Virus record (IMG/VR): IMGVR_UViG_3300024520_000241
Location: 1-36,386 of that record
Strand: one strand, 5' to 3'
DNA: 36,386 nt
Source of the DNA: a virus
Shown in pieces: positions 1 through 7,378 of this stretch. Position 1 is the stretch's first letter, and each line of letters starts with the position of its first letter. The position numbers and the translations under genes are program-made. The notes beneath the pieces are model-generated. The model did not search any database, was not told the DNA's origin, and saw only the letters and a list, made by a program, of their open reading frames with translations.

Positions 1-695
1 TGTTCAAGGCGGGTGCAGGATTTACTTTTGCAGGGCGTGTGGCTATAAGTATTAACTGCGATTTACCCGCTACAGGTGCTTTAGTTGACTTCTCGGCTAG
101 TAACATAGATAATGATGAGTCACTAGAGTTATTTGACTGCCGTGTAACTCGTCAAGGTGTTCTTGATGCTTCGGACACTACTATACACCCAAACATTGAC
201 CACACATCTGTTAAGTGTCTATGGGGCAATAATGCAGGATTACCAAACACGACTAAGTACATTAAAGGTAATATAACTACAGAGATTGAAACAGTTGTTA
301 GTGCGGTTGATACCTATTACCCATTGTTAGGGACTTTCACCATTGAAACTGAATCGCACTTCGACATGCCTTCTAATGGAGAATTTAGATTGCTTTCGGG
401 AAATGGTACTTATCAATTAACAGGTGACTTAGTCATAGATGGTAGTTCAAATAATGAGCTTGATGTTCGTGTGACTAAATCAACAGATGGCGGTGCTACT
501 TTCCCGACTGAGATTACTCATATTAAAAGACAAGTTAATGCTCTTGTTGGTGGTAGAGATGTTGCATTTTTTCCCATTAACTTTATCGCTACATTGAGAG
601 AAAATGATAGGGTTAGGCTTGAAGTTGAGAACAAAACAAATACATCTAATGTGACAGTTGAATTAGATTCCTTCTTTATTATAACGGGGGTTTAA
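1..695 (+). CDS. Virion structural protein, C1q-like C-terminus (5' partial)
   Basis: The frame is open from base 3 with no start, so the gene begins upstream; an in-frame GTG at 39 has no ribosome binding site and is probably internal. About 230 residues are visible. The last ~100 residues look like a C1q/TNF-type beta sandwich: alternating short strands with a pattern such as RENDRVRLEVENKT followed by a final SFFIITGV strand, as seen at the tips of many phage tail or collar proteins. The protein would therefore be a host-contacting or head/tail surface component. This is fold-pattern recognition only. It ends three bases before the next gene, in the same late transcription unit. Confidence 0.6.
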   Translation, partial: FKAGAGFTFAGRVAISINCDLPATGALVDFSASNIDNDESLELFDCRVTRQGVLDASDTTIHPNIDHTSVKCLWGNNAGLPNTTKYIKGNITTEIETVVSAVDTYYPLLGTFTIETESHFDMPSNGEFRLLSGNGTYQLTGDLVIDGSSNNELDVRVTKSTDGGATFPTEITHIKRQVNALVGGRDVAFFPINFIATLRENDRVRLEVENKTNTSNVTVELDSFFIITGV

Positions 696-698
696 TTA

Positions 699-1112
699 AT
701 GAAACTGATCAGCGCAACACAAAAAGAGTTCTTGGACTCAAATCTTGAAGCTCAATTCATCTTCGGGGCTAGGTTAGTCGCTTATCCTCGTACTGACAGA
801 TGGGACAATGAGAACAACCGCTTGCAGAGCATTAGAGCAAATGGTGACTTAATATCTAATGTTTGGACAACTGCTTGGCAACCTGCAACGGCTCAAGGTG
901 ATAATTGGGTGGCTTTACACATTGAGGATTTCAATTTTAATCCTGCACCTATGTCAGAGCTTTACCCTGCTGAATATCTTGATGAGCAGTATGCTGATAG
1001 AGTCGAGGAAGGTGAGCTATTTTCTGAGGTTTACGGACATTTATCCTCGACTGAATATGTAACACAATTTATCATTGATACAGATGAAAATATCACTACT
1101 GTTACTGTTTAG
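699..1112 (+). CDS. Unknown phage protein, probably virion-associated
   Basis: 137 residues, not recognised. The product is acidic and rich in Trp and Tyr, with no membrane segment or signal peptide, which fits a soluble virion or assembly protein. The ATG lies just after the stop of the structural gene, with a G-rich ribosome binding site (ACGGGGG) inside that gene's end. Its own end overlaps the start of the lipoprotein gene by about 29 bases, implying translational coupling. Function is assigned from position only. Confidence 0.6.
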   Translation: MKLISATQKEFLDSNLEAQFIFGARLVAYPRTDRWDNENNRLQSIRANGDLISNVWTTAWQPATAQGDNWVALHIEDFNFNPAPMSELYPAEYLDEQYADRVEEGELFSEVYGHLSSTEYVTQFIIDTDENITTVTV

Positions 1113-1872
1113 CTTATTATTAGCTTCTTGTGAAAGTGTTTCGCCTGTAGCTTATAAAAAGGTCAAGAAAGCTCCTGTAATTGAATATAAGCCTACTGAC
1201 ACAATAGGAGTCGATGAAGCCAAGGAAACACTTGCTAACAATGCTAAAAAGCGTTTAGAGTTAGTTAAGCGAGGTGCTAAAAGGTCTGATGATTTTGAGC
1301 CTTTGATCCTCAGCTTAATAGCTTTTCATAATTATGACCAAGAATTAAAGTTATCTGATGTTTCGCCATTCATGAAAGAGTTGCCACATATTGCATCTAT
1401 TTCAACACATCAAGAAAAAGAGGAATTTATTAGGCTTGGAACTGCTGATAAGATAAGCACCAAAAAGCTTGGTGATGAGGCTAGTAAAGGTGAGATAAAT
1501 AATAAAGAATTTAAGAAGCTTAAAGTATCTTATGCTAAATTGCAGAAAGAAATAGATTCAAGGGTAACCGAAAAGACAGTTATGATCGGTGGATTATTTA
1601 TGACAATCGGTGGAATAATATTCGCAGTTAGTTTCTTTATTCCTGCTCTATCTAAAAAATTAATGCTTGGCGGTGGATCTATAATTTCTGTAGGCGGTTG
1701 TATTATGGCGTTTGGTTCTTTCATGGATTCATTCAGAAGCTTTATGGAATCAAATGGAAATAAGGTTTTTTGGCTTATTGTGATTCCCTTACTAGGTCTT
1801 CTATGGATTCCTTTTATGAAAAAAGCAGACAAAGCAATTGACGAAATAAAGTCTGATGATATAAATGATTAG
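1084..1872 (+). CDS. Lipoprotein with C-terminal membrane helices, spanin-like
   Basis: 262 residues from the ATG at 1084; a TTG three codons earlier is less likely because MKISLLLLF then forms a clean signal peptide. The lipobox is LAS-C with Cys16 as the predicted lipidated residue. A soluble, charged, mostly helical stretch of ~150 residues follows, then three hydrophobic segments at about 166-187, 194-214 and 228-245, and a short acidic tail. An outer-membrane lipid anchor plus C-terminal inner-membrane helices is the architecture of unimolecular spanins such as T1 gp11, which disrupt the outer membrane at lysis. Known u-spanins have one C-terminal helix, so three is unusual. Alternatives are another lysis-regulation or superinfection-exclusion lipoprotein. 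It is the last gene before the strong terminator at 2009-2041. Confidence 0.55.
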   Translation: MKISLLLLFSLLLASCESVSPVAYKKVKKAPVIEYKPTDTIGVDEAKETLANNAKKRLELVKRGAKRSDDFEPLILSLIAFHNYDQELKLSDVSPFMKELPHIASISTHQEKEEFIRLGTADKISTKKLGDEASKGEINNKEFKKLKVSYAKLQKEIDSRVTEKTVMIGGLFMTIGGIIFAVSFFIPALSKKLMLGGGSIISVGGCIMAFGSFMDSFRSFMESNGNKVFWLIVIPLLGLLWIPFMKKADKAIDEIKSDDIND

Positions 1873-2008
1873 CCTTTCAATTTATTAAACAATAAAATTG
1901 AGCAGTCAAAAAGGCTATTGTCCAAGTGGAGCAAGCTCCCAGTGACATTCATTCAAATTGTTAAATAAGTTTTTTAAATTCTTATTCATATAGTTTGATT
2001 TCTACTGT

Positions 2009-2041
2009 AGCTCCCTATCGTGCTTGATGGGGAGCTTTTTT
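2009..2041 (+). terminator. Strong intrinsic terminator, end of late module
   Basis: An 11-bp stem, AGCTCCCTATC with GATGGGGAGCT (one G-U pair), closes a six-base loop and is followed by six T. It ends the virion/lysis unit. The whole 1873-2180 stretch is otherwise non-coding: 1873-2008 shows no gene, and the part after the terminator carries the first early promoter and a ribosome binding leader. Confidence 0.9.
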
Positions 2042-2116
2042 GTCTCTATATACTATATGTTTTATATACTATTTTAAAGAAATATATATTTTTATTATAT
2101 TTTATTATAAAAACAC

Positions 2117-2144
2117 TTGTATTAATATTAATTATATATATATT
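2117..2144 (+). promoter_or_regulatory. Early promoter P1 (TTGTAT-16-TATATT)
   Basis: TTGTAT at 2117-2122, 16 bases, then TATATT at 2139-2144, just downstream of a terminator and ~37 bases before the next start codon. It is one of seven sites with the same -35 variant, spacing and AT-alternating spacer in this window. Confidence 0.7.
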
Positions 2145-2180
2145 GAAGTATTAACAAAACAAAACAACGGAGACAGAAAA

Positions 2181-2468
2181 ATGAGCTACAAACTAAACTT
2201 AATTAAAAACATCGACAGAAAAGCACTGAGATTTAATAAAAAAACAAATACTCAAAATACTTTTGAATCAATCGGCTATCCTAAAGCGTGTCACTTTACA
2301 GATAACGAAGGCAATAAAATAATGATAAATCAAAATGCAGGTGGTAGAATTAGAGCACAAAGAAGAGTTGGTAAAAGTTGGGGTGTCATTAAATTTGAAG
2401 TTGCCTTAAACACAATAGATTGGAGTAAGCCATTAACAGATGTAAAAGGAAATATTTACGAAGTTTAA
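2181..2468 (+). CDS. Small phage protein, unknown
   Basis: 95 residues from the ATG at 2181, which sits 8-9 bases after ACGGAG in the shared AAACAACGGAG leader; longer upstream starts run through the promoter and are rejected. The product is basic, soluble, with a C-terminal strand-rich part (KSWGVIKFEVALNTIDWSK). First gene of the first early operon. Not recognised. Confidence 0.75.
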   Translation: MSYKLNLIKNIDRKALRFNKKTNTQNTFESIGYPKACHFTDNEGNKIMINQNAGGRIRAQRRVGKSWGVIKFEVALNTIDWSKPLTDVKGNIYEV

Positions 2469-2478
2469 TTAAATAAAC

Positions 2479-2490
2479 GCCCTTCGGGGC
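2479..2490 (+). other. UUCG tetraloop hairpin
   Basis: GCCCTTCGGGGC forms a 4-bp GC stem capped by a C(UUCG)G tetraloop, an exceptionally stable RNA loop. It lies between a stop codon and the ribosome binding site of the next gene and has no T tract, so it is not a classical terminator. Three further identical copies are in the early region. Confidence 0.85.
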
Positions 2491-2509
2491 AACAACAAAG
2501 GAAATGAAG

Positions 2510-2866
2510 ATGAATCAAATAATAGCAATCATACTTATAATTTTATCCTCAATAGTGATAGGATATTTTGCAAGAAAGATTAAAGAAAAGAAAGTTTGCG
2601 ATAACTGCGAAGTTAAGCTTCGAGCCAAGGCTTTATGGTTTCGTATTGATGGAGAATGGAATCAGTTAATTTTAAACAGTGATTTCTCAGTAACTTTAAA
2701 CGGGCAGGATTCAGATGCAATCGGTAATATCATTGGATTTGATCGCTTATTAAGCAAGCAGGACAAGATAGATATATATAACTGCACAAAGGGCATCAAA
2801 ATGCTACCTAAAGAACTTCAAAAAGATATTAACTTTACTTTTGAAGACTTTGCAGAATTTAAATAA
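2510..2866 (+). CDS. Small membrane-anchored protein
   Basis: 118 residues from the ATG at 2510. An ATG at 2504 is in frame, but AAAGGA is only 1-2 bases from it, while it has normal spacing to 2510. Residues 2-21 form one hydrophobic segment (IIAIILIILSSIVIGYF), followed by KKIKEKK-type positive charges and a CDNC pair, so the C-terminal ~95 residues should be cytoplasmic. The soluble part contains DGEWNQLILN and no family I recognise. Confidence 0.7.
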   Translation: MNQIIAIILIILSSIVIGYFARKIKEKKVCDNCEVKLRAKALWFRIDGEWNQLILNSDFSVTLNGQDSDAIGNIIGFDRLLSKQDKIDIYNCTKGIKMLPKELQKDINFTFEDFAEFK

Positions 2867-2883
2867 ACAGCGAGGATAAAAAG

Positions 2884-3168
2884 ATGAGAATACTAGCAGT
2901 AGATGGATTTTATAAAGGTAGATTTTTGCCTAAAATGGAACGTGGGTTTTATTCGATTTTGATTGATTTAGGCGATTACAATTTAGAAGATAATCGTTTT
3001 TTTAAACAAACATATTACATGCACTTGTTTAGATATGATAATGAAGAATTTAATATTTATTCACAGAGTCAAGAAGGATTTGAAGCTAATCAATCGTTAA
3101 TTAACTTCTTTTCAGAATATAAAGAAAATAAAAATGAATTAAATAAAATAAGCAAACTTTTAAACTAA
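2884..3168 (+). CDS. Small phage protein, unknown
   Basis: 94 residues, soluble, rich in aromatic and acidic residues. The start at 2884 follows a weak GAGGAT site. It is cotranscribed with its neighbours, with short gaps on both sides. No motif recognised. Confidence 0.65.
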   Translation: MRILAVDGFYKGRFLPKMERGFYSILIDLGDYNLEDNRFFKQTYYMHLFRYDNEEFNIYSQSQEGFEANQSLINFFSEYKENKNELNKISKLLN

Positions 3169-3189
3169 ACAACAAAAGGAAAACAAAAG

Positions 3190-4056
3190 ATGGAAGCAAT
3201 AATTAAAGTAGAAAAAATGTCACCTTCTGAAATTTATGAAGGTAACAATATTGAGTTAATCTTATCTGAGATTAAAAAAGAAGCATTGAGTTTTATTCCC
3301 GATACGACTACAAAGAAAGGTCAAGCGGAAATCAAAAGCCTTGCAAGTAAAGTAGCTAGATCAAAAACTTTTCTTGATGGTGAAGGAAAAAAACTTGCTG
3401 ATGAACTAAATGCAAAATTAAAGCCTATTAATGGACTTAGAAAGAAGGTTCGAGAAACTTTGGATGAGCTTAAAGAAGAAGTAAGAAAGCCAGTTACAAT
3501 AATTGAAAACATTGAAAAAGAACGCGTGGCAAAATTGCAGGAGCGATTAAAGGTTTTTGATCTTGATGTTTATGAACTTTTATATAACTCAAAAAATATA
3601 AATAAAGCCATTGAAAATATTTCTAAAGTTATTGTTGATGAATCTTGGCAGGAATTTGAATTAAAGGCTGATAAGCTTAAAATCGAATGTATTGAAACAC
3701 TTACTAGCAAACTTAAAGAAACGCAAGAATACGAAGCTAAACAAGCTGAAATAGAAGCTGAAAAGCAGAAGCAACTTGTAGAAAAGATCCGCAAGGAAGA
3801 AGAACAGAAAGCTAAGTTAAAATATGAGCAGGAAGAACAGCGCAAAAAACAGCAAGAACTATTTAATAAACAATCCGAAGAACAAAAGAAGCTAGGTATT
3901 GAAGCAAGTGAAAATGCTAAAGTTCATCTTGAAAAATGCGAAGCTGAATTAATTAATGATCTTATGGTTTCTTTGTTTATGTCAAAAATTCAAGCTAAGG
4001 CTTTTGTTAATGAAATCGCTGATGGTAAAATTAGACATTTAAAACTGGATTATTAA
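3190..4056 (+). CDS. Coiled-coil phage protein of the early region
   Basis: 288 residues, almost entirely helical and charged. An N-terminal segment (~20-125) with regular hydrophobic spacing is followed by a long coiled coil (~165-235) dominated by E, K and Q. The C-terminus (IQAKAFVNEIADGKIRHLKLDY, given here as its last part ending HLKLDY) matches the recurring end of a family of early phage proteins often annotated only as coiled-coil or TolA-like and found next to recombination or replication genes. Its role is unknown. The ribosome binding site is AAAGGAAAAC, and the next gene begins two bases after its stop. Confidence 0.7.
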   Translation: MEAIIKVEKMSPSEIYEGNNIELILSEIKKEALSFIPDTTTKKGQAEIKSLASKVARSKTFLDGEGKKLADELNAKLKPINGLRKKVRETLDELKEEVRKPVTIIENIEKERVAKLQERLKVFDLDVYELLYNSKNINKAIENISKVIVDESWQEFELKADKLKIECIETLTSKLKETQEYEAKQAEIEAEKQKQLVEKIRKEEEQKAKLKYEQEEQRKKQQELFNKQSEEQKKLGIEASENAKVHLEKCEAELINDLMVSLFMSKIQAKAFVNEIADGKIRHLKLDY

Positions 4057-4057
4057 A

Positions 4058-4402
4058 ATGAGCAAGGTTGTTAAAAACAACGTTTCAGAAAAAGAAGCTT
4101 TGTTGCAAGAAGATAAAAGAAAGCAGTTTGAAGATTTTGTGAATACTTTTGGCAATACTTTTGATGGTCGTGGCGGTTGTGTAAACTATGCTAAATTCAT
4201 TGGATATGACAAAGGAGCAATCAGCAGAATGATGAACGGAGAAACCCCAGTACATGATATTCATTTTACAATTATAAGGCTAGTAAATGAAAGAGAAGAA
4301 GCAAAGAAGAAAGCAAGACAACAAACAAGACAAATTAAACTGCTTAAGATGTTCGACAGGTTGCGTGGTCTATCGCTCAAGCGGTCAAGTTTGCGAAGTT
4401 AA
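4058..4402 (+). CDS. HTH DNA-binding protein
   Basis: 114 residues. Residues ~44-80 read as a helix-turn-helix: VNYAKFIGYDKGAISRMMNG followed by a hydrophobic helix, the arrangement of Cro/C1-type repressors, where the second helix reads DNA. The C-terminal 40 residues are very basic (KKKARQQTRQIK, then RLRGLSLKRSS). A transcription regulator is likely; target sites are not known. It starts one base after the coiled-coil gene and is probably coupled to it. Confidence 0.6.
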   Translation: MSKVVKNNVSEKEALLQEDKRKQFEDFVNTFGNTFDGRGGCVNYAKFIGYDKGAISRMMNGETPVHDIHFTIIRLVNEREEAKKKARQQTRQIKLLKMFDRLRGLSLKRSSLRS

Positions 4403-4415
4403 GGAGAAGTGAAAA

Positions 4416-4643
4416 ATGTATTTAGTAAGAGTGAGCAGTCAAGATTTAATTGATGCTGAAAGAATAACAGGAATAAAAACTTTTATAGAGGGGGAGATAG
4501 AAGTTTTCTATAATGATGGGCATTCTTTCCATGTAGAAGAAGAATACAGGAAACAATTTATGAATCATATTAGTGAATTAAATGATAACAAAGCACTGAA
4601 CATTGATGAGTATATAAAGTACTGGAATGATTTTTTAAAATAA
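4416..4643 (+). CDS. Small phage protein, unknown
   Basis: 75 residues, acidic and soluble, with no recognised motif. AAGGAG lies close upstream of the ATG. The N-terminal half looks strand-rich (FIEGEIEVFYNDGHSFHV) and the C-terminal half helical. Confidence 0.7.
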   Translation: MYLVRVSSQDLIDAERITGIKTFIEGEIEVFYNDGHSFHVEEEYRKQFMNHISELNDNKALNIDEYIKYWNDFLK

Positions 4644-4664
4644 ACAAAACAAAAAGGAAAAACA

Positions 4665-5000
4665 ATGACAATCGAACCAACAACGAGACAAAGAGAGTTA
4701 GAACTACAAGTAACATCACGAATACTCAAAAATGATGAAATGAATAAGAATAAGAAAACCGCAGGCTCTAGCAACTATAAGCGCAAGACTATTGACAAGC
4801 CTAAGCCCGATGGTCGATTGATTAGAAAGCTGATGAATCAAGCTAAAATGAAGCCTAAAGACTTATGGAGCAAAGCAAATATAACTAGCGACCAGTTGCA
4901 AAAGACTCTCAAAGGTGTCGGCACTGATATTGAGAAGTTAGAAGCAATTGCAGAAGTTCTTGAAGTTGAAGTGAAGTATTTAATAAAAGGTGGTGAATAA
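4665..5000 (+). CDS. XRE-like HTH regulator
   Basis: 111 residues. A basic, probably disordered N-terminus of ~50 residues precedes a five-helix Cro/C1-type domain: RLIRKLMNQAKMKPKDLWSK, then ITSDQLQKTLKGV and DIEKLEAIAEVLEVEVKYLI. The last segment (IEKLEAIAEVLEV) is the typical fourth/fifth helix of XRE repressors. Probable phage regulator. Its stop overlaps the next start (TAATG). Confidence 0.7.
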   Translation: MTIEPTTRQRELELQVTSRILKNDEMNKNKKTAGSSNYKRKTIDKPKPDGRLIRKLMNQAKMKPKDLWSKANITSDQLQKTLKGVGTDIEKLEAIAEVLEVEVKYLIKGGE

Positions 5001-5368
5001 TGGGATACGAAATTAAGCTATTTATAGGGCATCAAACATCGCAAAGATTATATATAGATAATGATAGTTGTTGGCTAATGAAACAATTCACAATTGAATT
5101 AAATAAAGTTTCAAAATTTGATTTTTATTTAGAATCAATAAAATTAAAAAAAGAAAAAGAAAAATGCTATGTATACTATACAGATGATGGGGATTCTGTA
5201 GATTTTTATGGTAAGCAGTTATATTCTTATGGCATAAGCGATATGATTAAAGTCATTAAAAAAATGTGTAATGAAGATGGATATGAAGCGATACAGCCAA
5301 AACTGGAAATTATTAAAGCAATAAAAAAGAATTACCCAAAAATGAGAGTATGTCCTTTTGGGCATTAA
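5000..5368 (+). CDS. Small phage protein, unknown
   Basis: 122 residues, soluble and Lys/Tyr-rich, with an EKEKCYVYYTDDGDSVDFYG segment and a C-terminal amphipathic helix. Start coupled to the preceding HTH gene by TAATG. Not recognised. Confidence 0.65.
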   Translation: MGYEIKLFIGHQTSQRLYIDNDSCWLMKQFTIELNKVSKFDFYLESIKLKKEKEKCYVYYTDDGDSVDFYGKQLYSYGISDMIKVIKKMCNEDGYEAIQPKLEIIKAIKKNYPKMRVCPFGH

Positions 5369-5383
5369 ATAAAAGGAAATAAA

Positions 5384-5773
5384 GTGAAAGAACAAAATGA
5401 AATATCTGTAGCCTGTAATGAAATTCAGAATTTGCAGAACATAATTATAAAAAGAAATAGGCAAGCAGGTTGGTGGACTGATTTAAAAACAGGTGAGCCA
5501 TTAGAGCGCAATAAAGGCGAATTACTTTGCTTAGTTCATAGTGAAGTATCAGAAGCAATGGAAGGCGTAAGAAAGAACCTTAATGACGATCATTTACCAC
5601 ATTTAAAAATGGAAGTCGTAGAGCTTGCGGATACGATAATTAGAATTTTAGATTATTGCGGTGGATTTAATTTAGATCTTGCAGGAGCGATTGAAGCCAA
5701 GCTTGATTACAATTTAAAAAGATCGGATCATAAAATTGAGAACAGAAAAAAAGAAGGTGGTAAAACTTTCTAA
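5384..5773 (+). CDS. MazG-like nucleotide pyrophosphohydrolase
   Basis: 129 residues from a GTG start after AAAGGAAATAAA. The helical core has the metal-binding pattern of the all-alpha NTP pyrophosphohydrolase superfamily: Glu54, Glu57 and Glu60 in HSEVSEAMEG, and Glu77, Glu80 and Asp83 in EVVELADTIIR. Family members hydrolyse (d)NTPs to the monophosphate and pyrophosphate. In phages they are proposed to clean the nucleotide pool or lower alarmone levels. Which nucleotide is used here cannot be read from the sequence. Last gene of the first early operon, before a terminator. Confidence 0.75.
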   Translation: MKEQNEISVACNEIQNLQNIIIKRNRQAGWWTDLKTGEPLERNKGELLCLVHSEVSEAMEGVRKNLNDDHLPHLKMEVVELADTIIRILDYCGGFNLDLAGAIEAKLDYNLKRSDHKIENRKKEGGKTF

Positions 5774-5793
5774 ATCTAAATAAATAAATTCTT

Positions 5794-5852
5794 TCCTCTA
5801 CTTGCTGATTAATAATCATAGGTGACACTAAAAGCTTGTAGGGGATTTTTTT
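5794..5852 (+). terminator. Intrinsic terminator of first early operon
   Basis: TCCTCTAC at 5794-5801 pairs with GTAGGGGA at 5838-5845 (one G-U pair), with a 36-base loop, and is followed by eight T. The long loop makes it weaker than the one at 2009. Confidence 0.6.
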
Positions 5853-5914
5853 TGTTTGTTTTTTTAAATATATGTTTTAGCTTTATTTAATATTAAAAAA
5901 TAATAGGCTAAAAA

Positions 5915-6220
5915 ATGAAAGAAACAGAAATTAAAAAAGTTAGTGAAACGAATAATGCGCTTGCAGGGTTTTTATGTTTATGTATGTGTTTTATGGTTGG
6001 GTTCTTAATGAGCTTAACTGGAATTGGCGCGATTATAGGCATTCCTTTAATGATCGCAGGATTCGGATTTTTCTTATTTGGAGTAGCAAGCAAGAAGATT
6101 ATTTACAAGGGAAAATGCCCTACATGCGATGAGACTCAAACCAGTACAGGCGAGAAGTCTTTTAAGTGTTCCTGCTGTAAGCGAAGAATAATTGTAGGCG
6201 ATAAATTCAAAACAATTTGA
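5915..6220 (+). CDS. Membrane protein with C-terminal zinc ribbon
   Basis: 101 residues. Two adjacent hydrophobic helices at about 16-36 and 40-61 form a hairpin with a short SLTG loop. They are followed by a four-cysteine zinc-ribbon-like tail: CPTC at ~69-72 and CSCC at ~88-91. Both termini should face the cytoplasm. The pairing suggests a small inner-membrane protein that binds nucleic acid or a host partner. Function unknown. It lies alone between two terminators; the start has only a weak binding site (ATAGGC). Confidence 0.6.
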   Translation: MKETEIKKVSETNNALAGFLCLCMCFMVGFLMSLTGIGAIIGIPLMIAGFGFFLFGVASKKIIYKGKCPTCDETQTSTGEKSFKCSCCKRRIIVGDKFKTI

Positions 6221-6240
6221 AGTAAAAACAGCTTTATTTG

Positions 6241-6271
6241 AACTCGGTTCTTAATTGAATCGAGTTTTTTT
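6241..6271 (+). terminator. Intrinsic terminator
   Basis: AACTCGGTTC pairs with GAATCGAGTT in a 10-bp stem (one G-U pair) around a six-base loop, followed by a run of T. It separates the membrane/zinc gene from the next promoter. Confidence 0.85.
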
Positions 6272-6293
6272 GTATCTTTTTTTAAAAACTTGC

Positions 6294-6322
6294 TTGTATA
6301 ATTTGTTATATTATATTATAAT
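6294..6322 (+). promoter_or_regulatory. Early promoter P2 (TTGTAT-17-TATAAT)
   Basis: TTGTAT at 6294-6299 and a perfect TATAAT at 6317-6322 with 17-base spacing, directly after a terminator and 38 bases before the next start codon. Confidence 0.8.
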
Positions 6323-6359
6323 TAAATATAATAAATAACAAAACAACGGAGATAAAAAA

Positions 6360-6650
6360 ATGAATGCAATTAGAATTAATCAAGTAAATGATCTTTTAGA
6401 AGTGTGCGAAGGTGGTGTTTATATTTCAGACTATAAAGTTTGCGAAGAATTAAGAAGACCTAAGAATTCAAAATATGTAGATTCAAGATTCACTCATTTA
6501 AGAGGAAAAAAAATTCAAAAGTGGGCAAGTAAGGAAGGCGCAGGAACTTATGTAAAAGCATATGGATTTGATGAACTTGGAAATGTTATTGCTATAACTT
6601 GGGATAATAAAGTAAAGCAATTTATAGGCGAAGGATTAGCAGAAGCATAA
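6360..6650 (+). CDS. Small phage protein, unknown
   Basis: 96 residues, basic and soluble, first gene behind promoter P2 with an ideal AAACAACGGAG leader. The C-terminal part (KAYGFDELGNVIAITWDNKVKQF) looks like a small beta sheet. No family recognised. Confidence 0.75.
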   Translation: MNAIRINQVNDLLEVCEGGVYISDYKVCEELRRPKNSKYVDSRFTHLRGKKIQKWASKEGAGTYVKAYGFDELGNVIAITWDNKVKQFIGEGLAEA

Positions 6651-6656
6651 AAAAAA

Positions 6657-6701
6657 CAACCGCCCTTCGGGGCAATAAACAAAACAACGGAGACAGAAAG
6701 A
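6657..6701 (+). repeat. Hairpin-plus-leader repeat, copy A
   Basis: A UUCG hairpin (GCCCTTCGGGGC at 6662-6673) followed by an AATAAACAAAACAACGGAG leader up to the ATG. About 45 bases here are nearly identical to 9468-9512; the copies differ only in two bases between GGAGA and the ATG. The conserved unit spans hairpin, spacer and ribosome binding site, so whole gene starts seem to have been copied or kept alike. Confidence 0.85.
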
Positions 6702-6946
6702 TGAGTATGGAATTAAAAAAAGACCTAGCAAAGAAAGCACAAATGAATCGTCATGTTATGGCAGAACATTCAATGAAGATGGTAAAAAATCTTCAAGAAC
6801 TTTTTAAACTTGCTAATCCTTATAATCCATTTTGCGAAAAGCATTATGATCATATTATTGAAGATCTTGAAAAGGATTTTGCTTATGTAAAGAGCTGTTC
6901 AAAATCATATAATAAATTAGTAAAAGAACTAATGGAAATCAAATAA
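6701..6946 (+). CDS. Small helical phage protein, unknown
   Basis: 81 residues, predicted all-helical and basic, starting with MSMELKKDLAKKAQ. The start is fixed by the shared AAACAACGGAG leader. It overlaps the next gene by one base (TAATG). Not recognised. Confidence 0.75.
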   Translation: MSMELKKDLAKKAQMNRHVMAEHSMKMVKNLQELFKLANPYNPFCEKHYDHIIEDLEKDFAYVKSCSKSYNKLVKELMEIK

Positions 6947-7200
6947 TGAAATTTGAAATAACATCACATGACTCAACGCCCTTCGGGGCAATGAAGCCTA
7001 GTTTGCAAAGAGCAAAATCAAAATCATTAGCACAACAAATGTCGGCAGGATTTGTTTTAATAAAGTTCTATTCAGAGAATGAGGATAAGGACTTTTATTA
7101 TTACCGAGGCTTAGAAGTTTTAGTGTCGGATATTATTTGGCATAAGGATGATGGAGTACTGGAATTTGAATTTGAATATAAACATAAAATAAAGGCGTAG
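6946..7200 (+). CDS. Small phage protein with embedded hairpin, unknown
   Basis: 84 residues if it starts at the TAATG overlap at 6946. A later in-frame ATG at 6991 would give 69 residues. The choice is uncertain because a full copy of the intergenic UUCG hairpin (6978-6989) lies inside the first codons and is read as part of STPFGAMK. The rest (LVSDIIWHKDDGVLEFEFEY) appears to be a small beta-rich fold. Function unknown. Confidence 0.6.
   Translation: MKFEITSHDSTPFGAMKPSLQRAKSKSLAQQMSAGFVLIKFYSENEDKDFYYYRGLEVLVSDIIWHKDDGVLEFEFEYKHKIKA
6978..6989 (+). other. UUCG hairpin inside a coding start
   Basis: An exact copy of GCCCTTCGGGGC, which elsewhere sits between genes, lies 32 bases into the preceding gene's reading frame and one base before an in-frame ATG. 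It either marks the true start at 6991 or shows that the hairpin has been absorbed into a coding region. Confidence 0.8.
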
Positions 7201-7204
7201 TAAA

Positions 7205-7375
7205 ATGACAAAAGAACAGATACAGGAATTAAGATTTAAACTAGGATTAACTCAAAAGGCTTTTGCGGAAAAGCTAGAAGTTTCATTACCTACTGTTATT
7301 GCTTGGGAAAATGAAAAGAGCAGTCCAAGCCCAAGATTTTTATTCAGATTAAAGCAGTTAGAAAAAGAGGTCTAA
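7205..7375 (+). CDS. Short XRE-family HTH protein
   Basis: 56 residues. It is nearly a complete Cro/C1 helix-turn-helix: IQELRFKLGLTQKAFAEKL (helices 1-2), VSLPTVIAWENEKSSPSP (recognition helix and turn) and a closing helix FLFRLKQLEKEV. This arrangement is typical of small phage and antitoxin-type regulators. It lies directly upstream of the replication initiator gene, three bases away, so it could control replication expression. Confidence 0.8.
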   Translation: MTKEQIQELRFKLGLTQKAFAEKLEVSLPTVIAWENEKSSPSPRFLFRLKQLEKEV

Positions 7376-7378
7376 AAA

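Noticed and set aside
859-1062. 67-codon frame within the gene at 699
   Set aside because: Overlapping frame without its own binding site; the longer gene accounts for the sequence.
1873-2008. tRNA-like segment with GGAGCAAGCTCC
   Set aside because: No cloverleaf, anticodon arm or TTCGAAT-type T loop can be formed; the palindrome is isolated.
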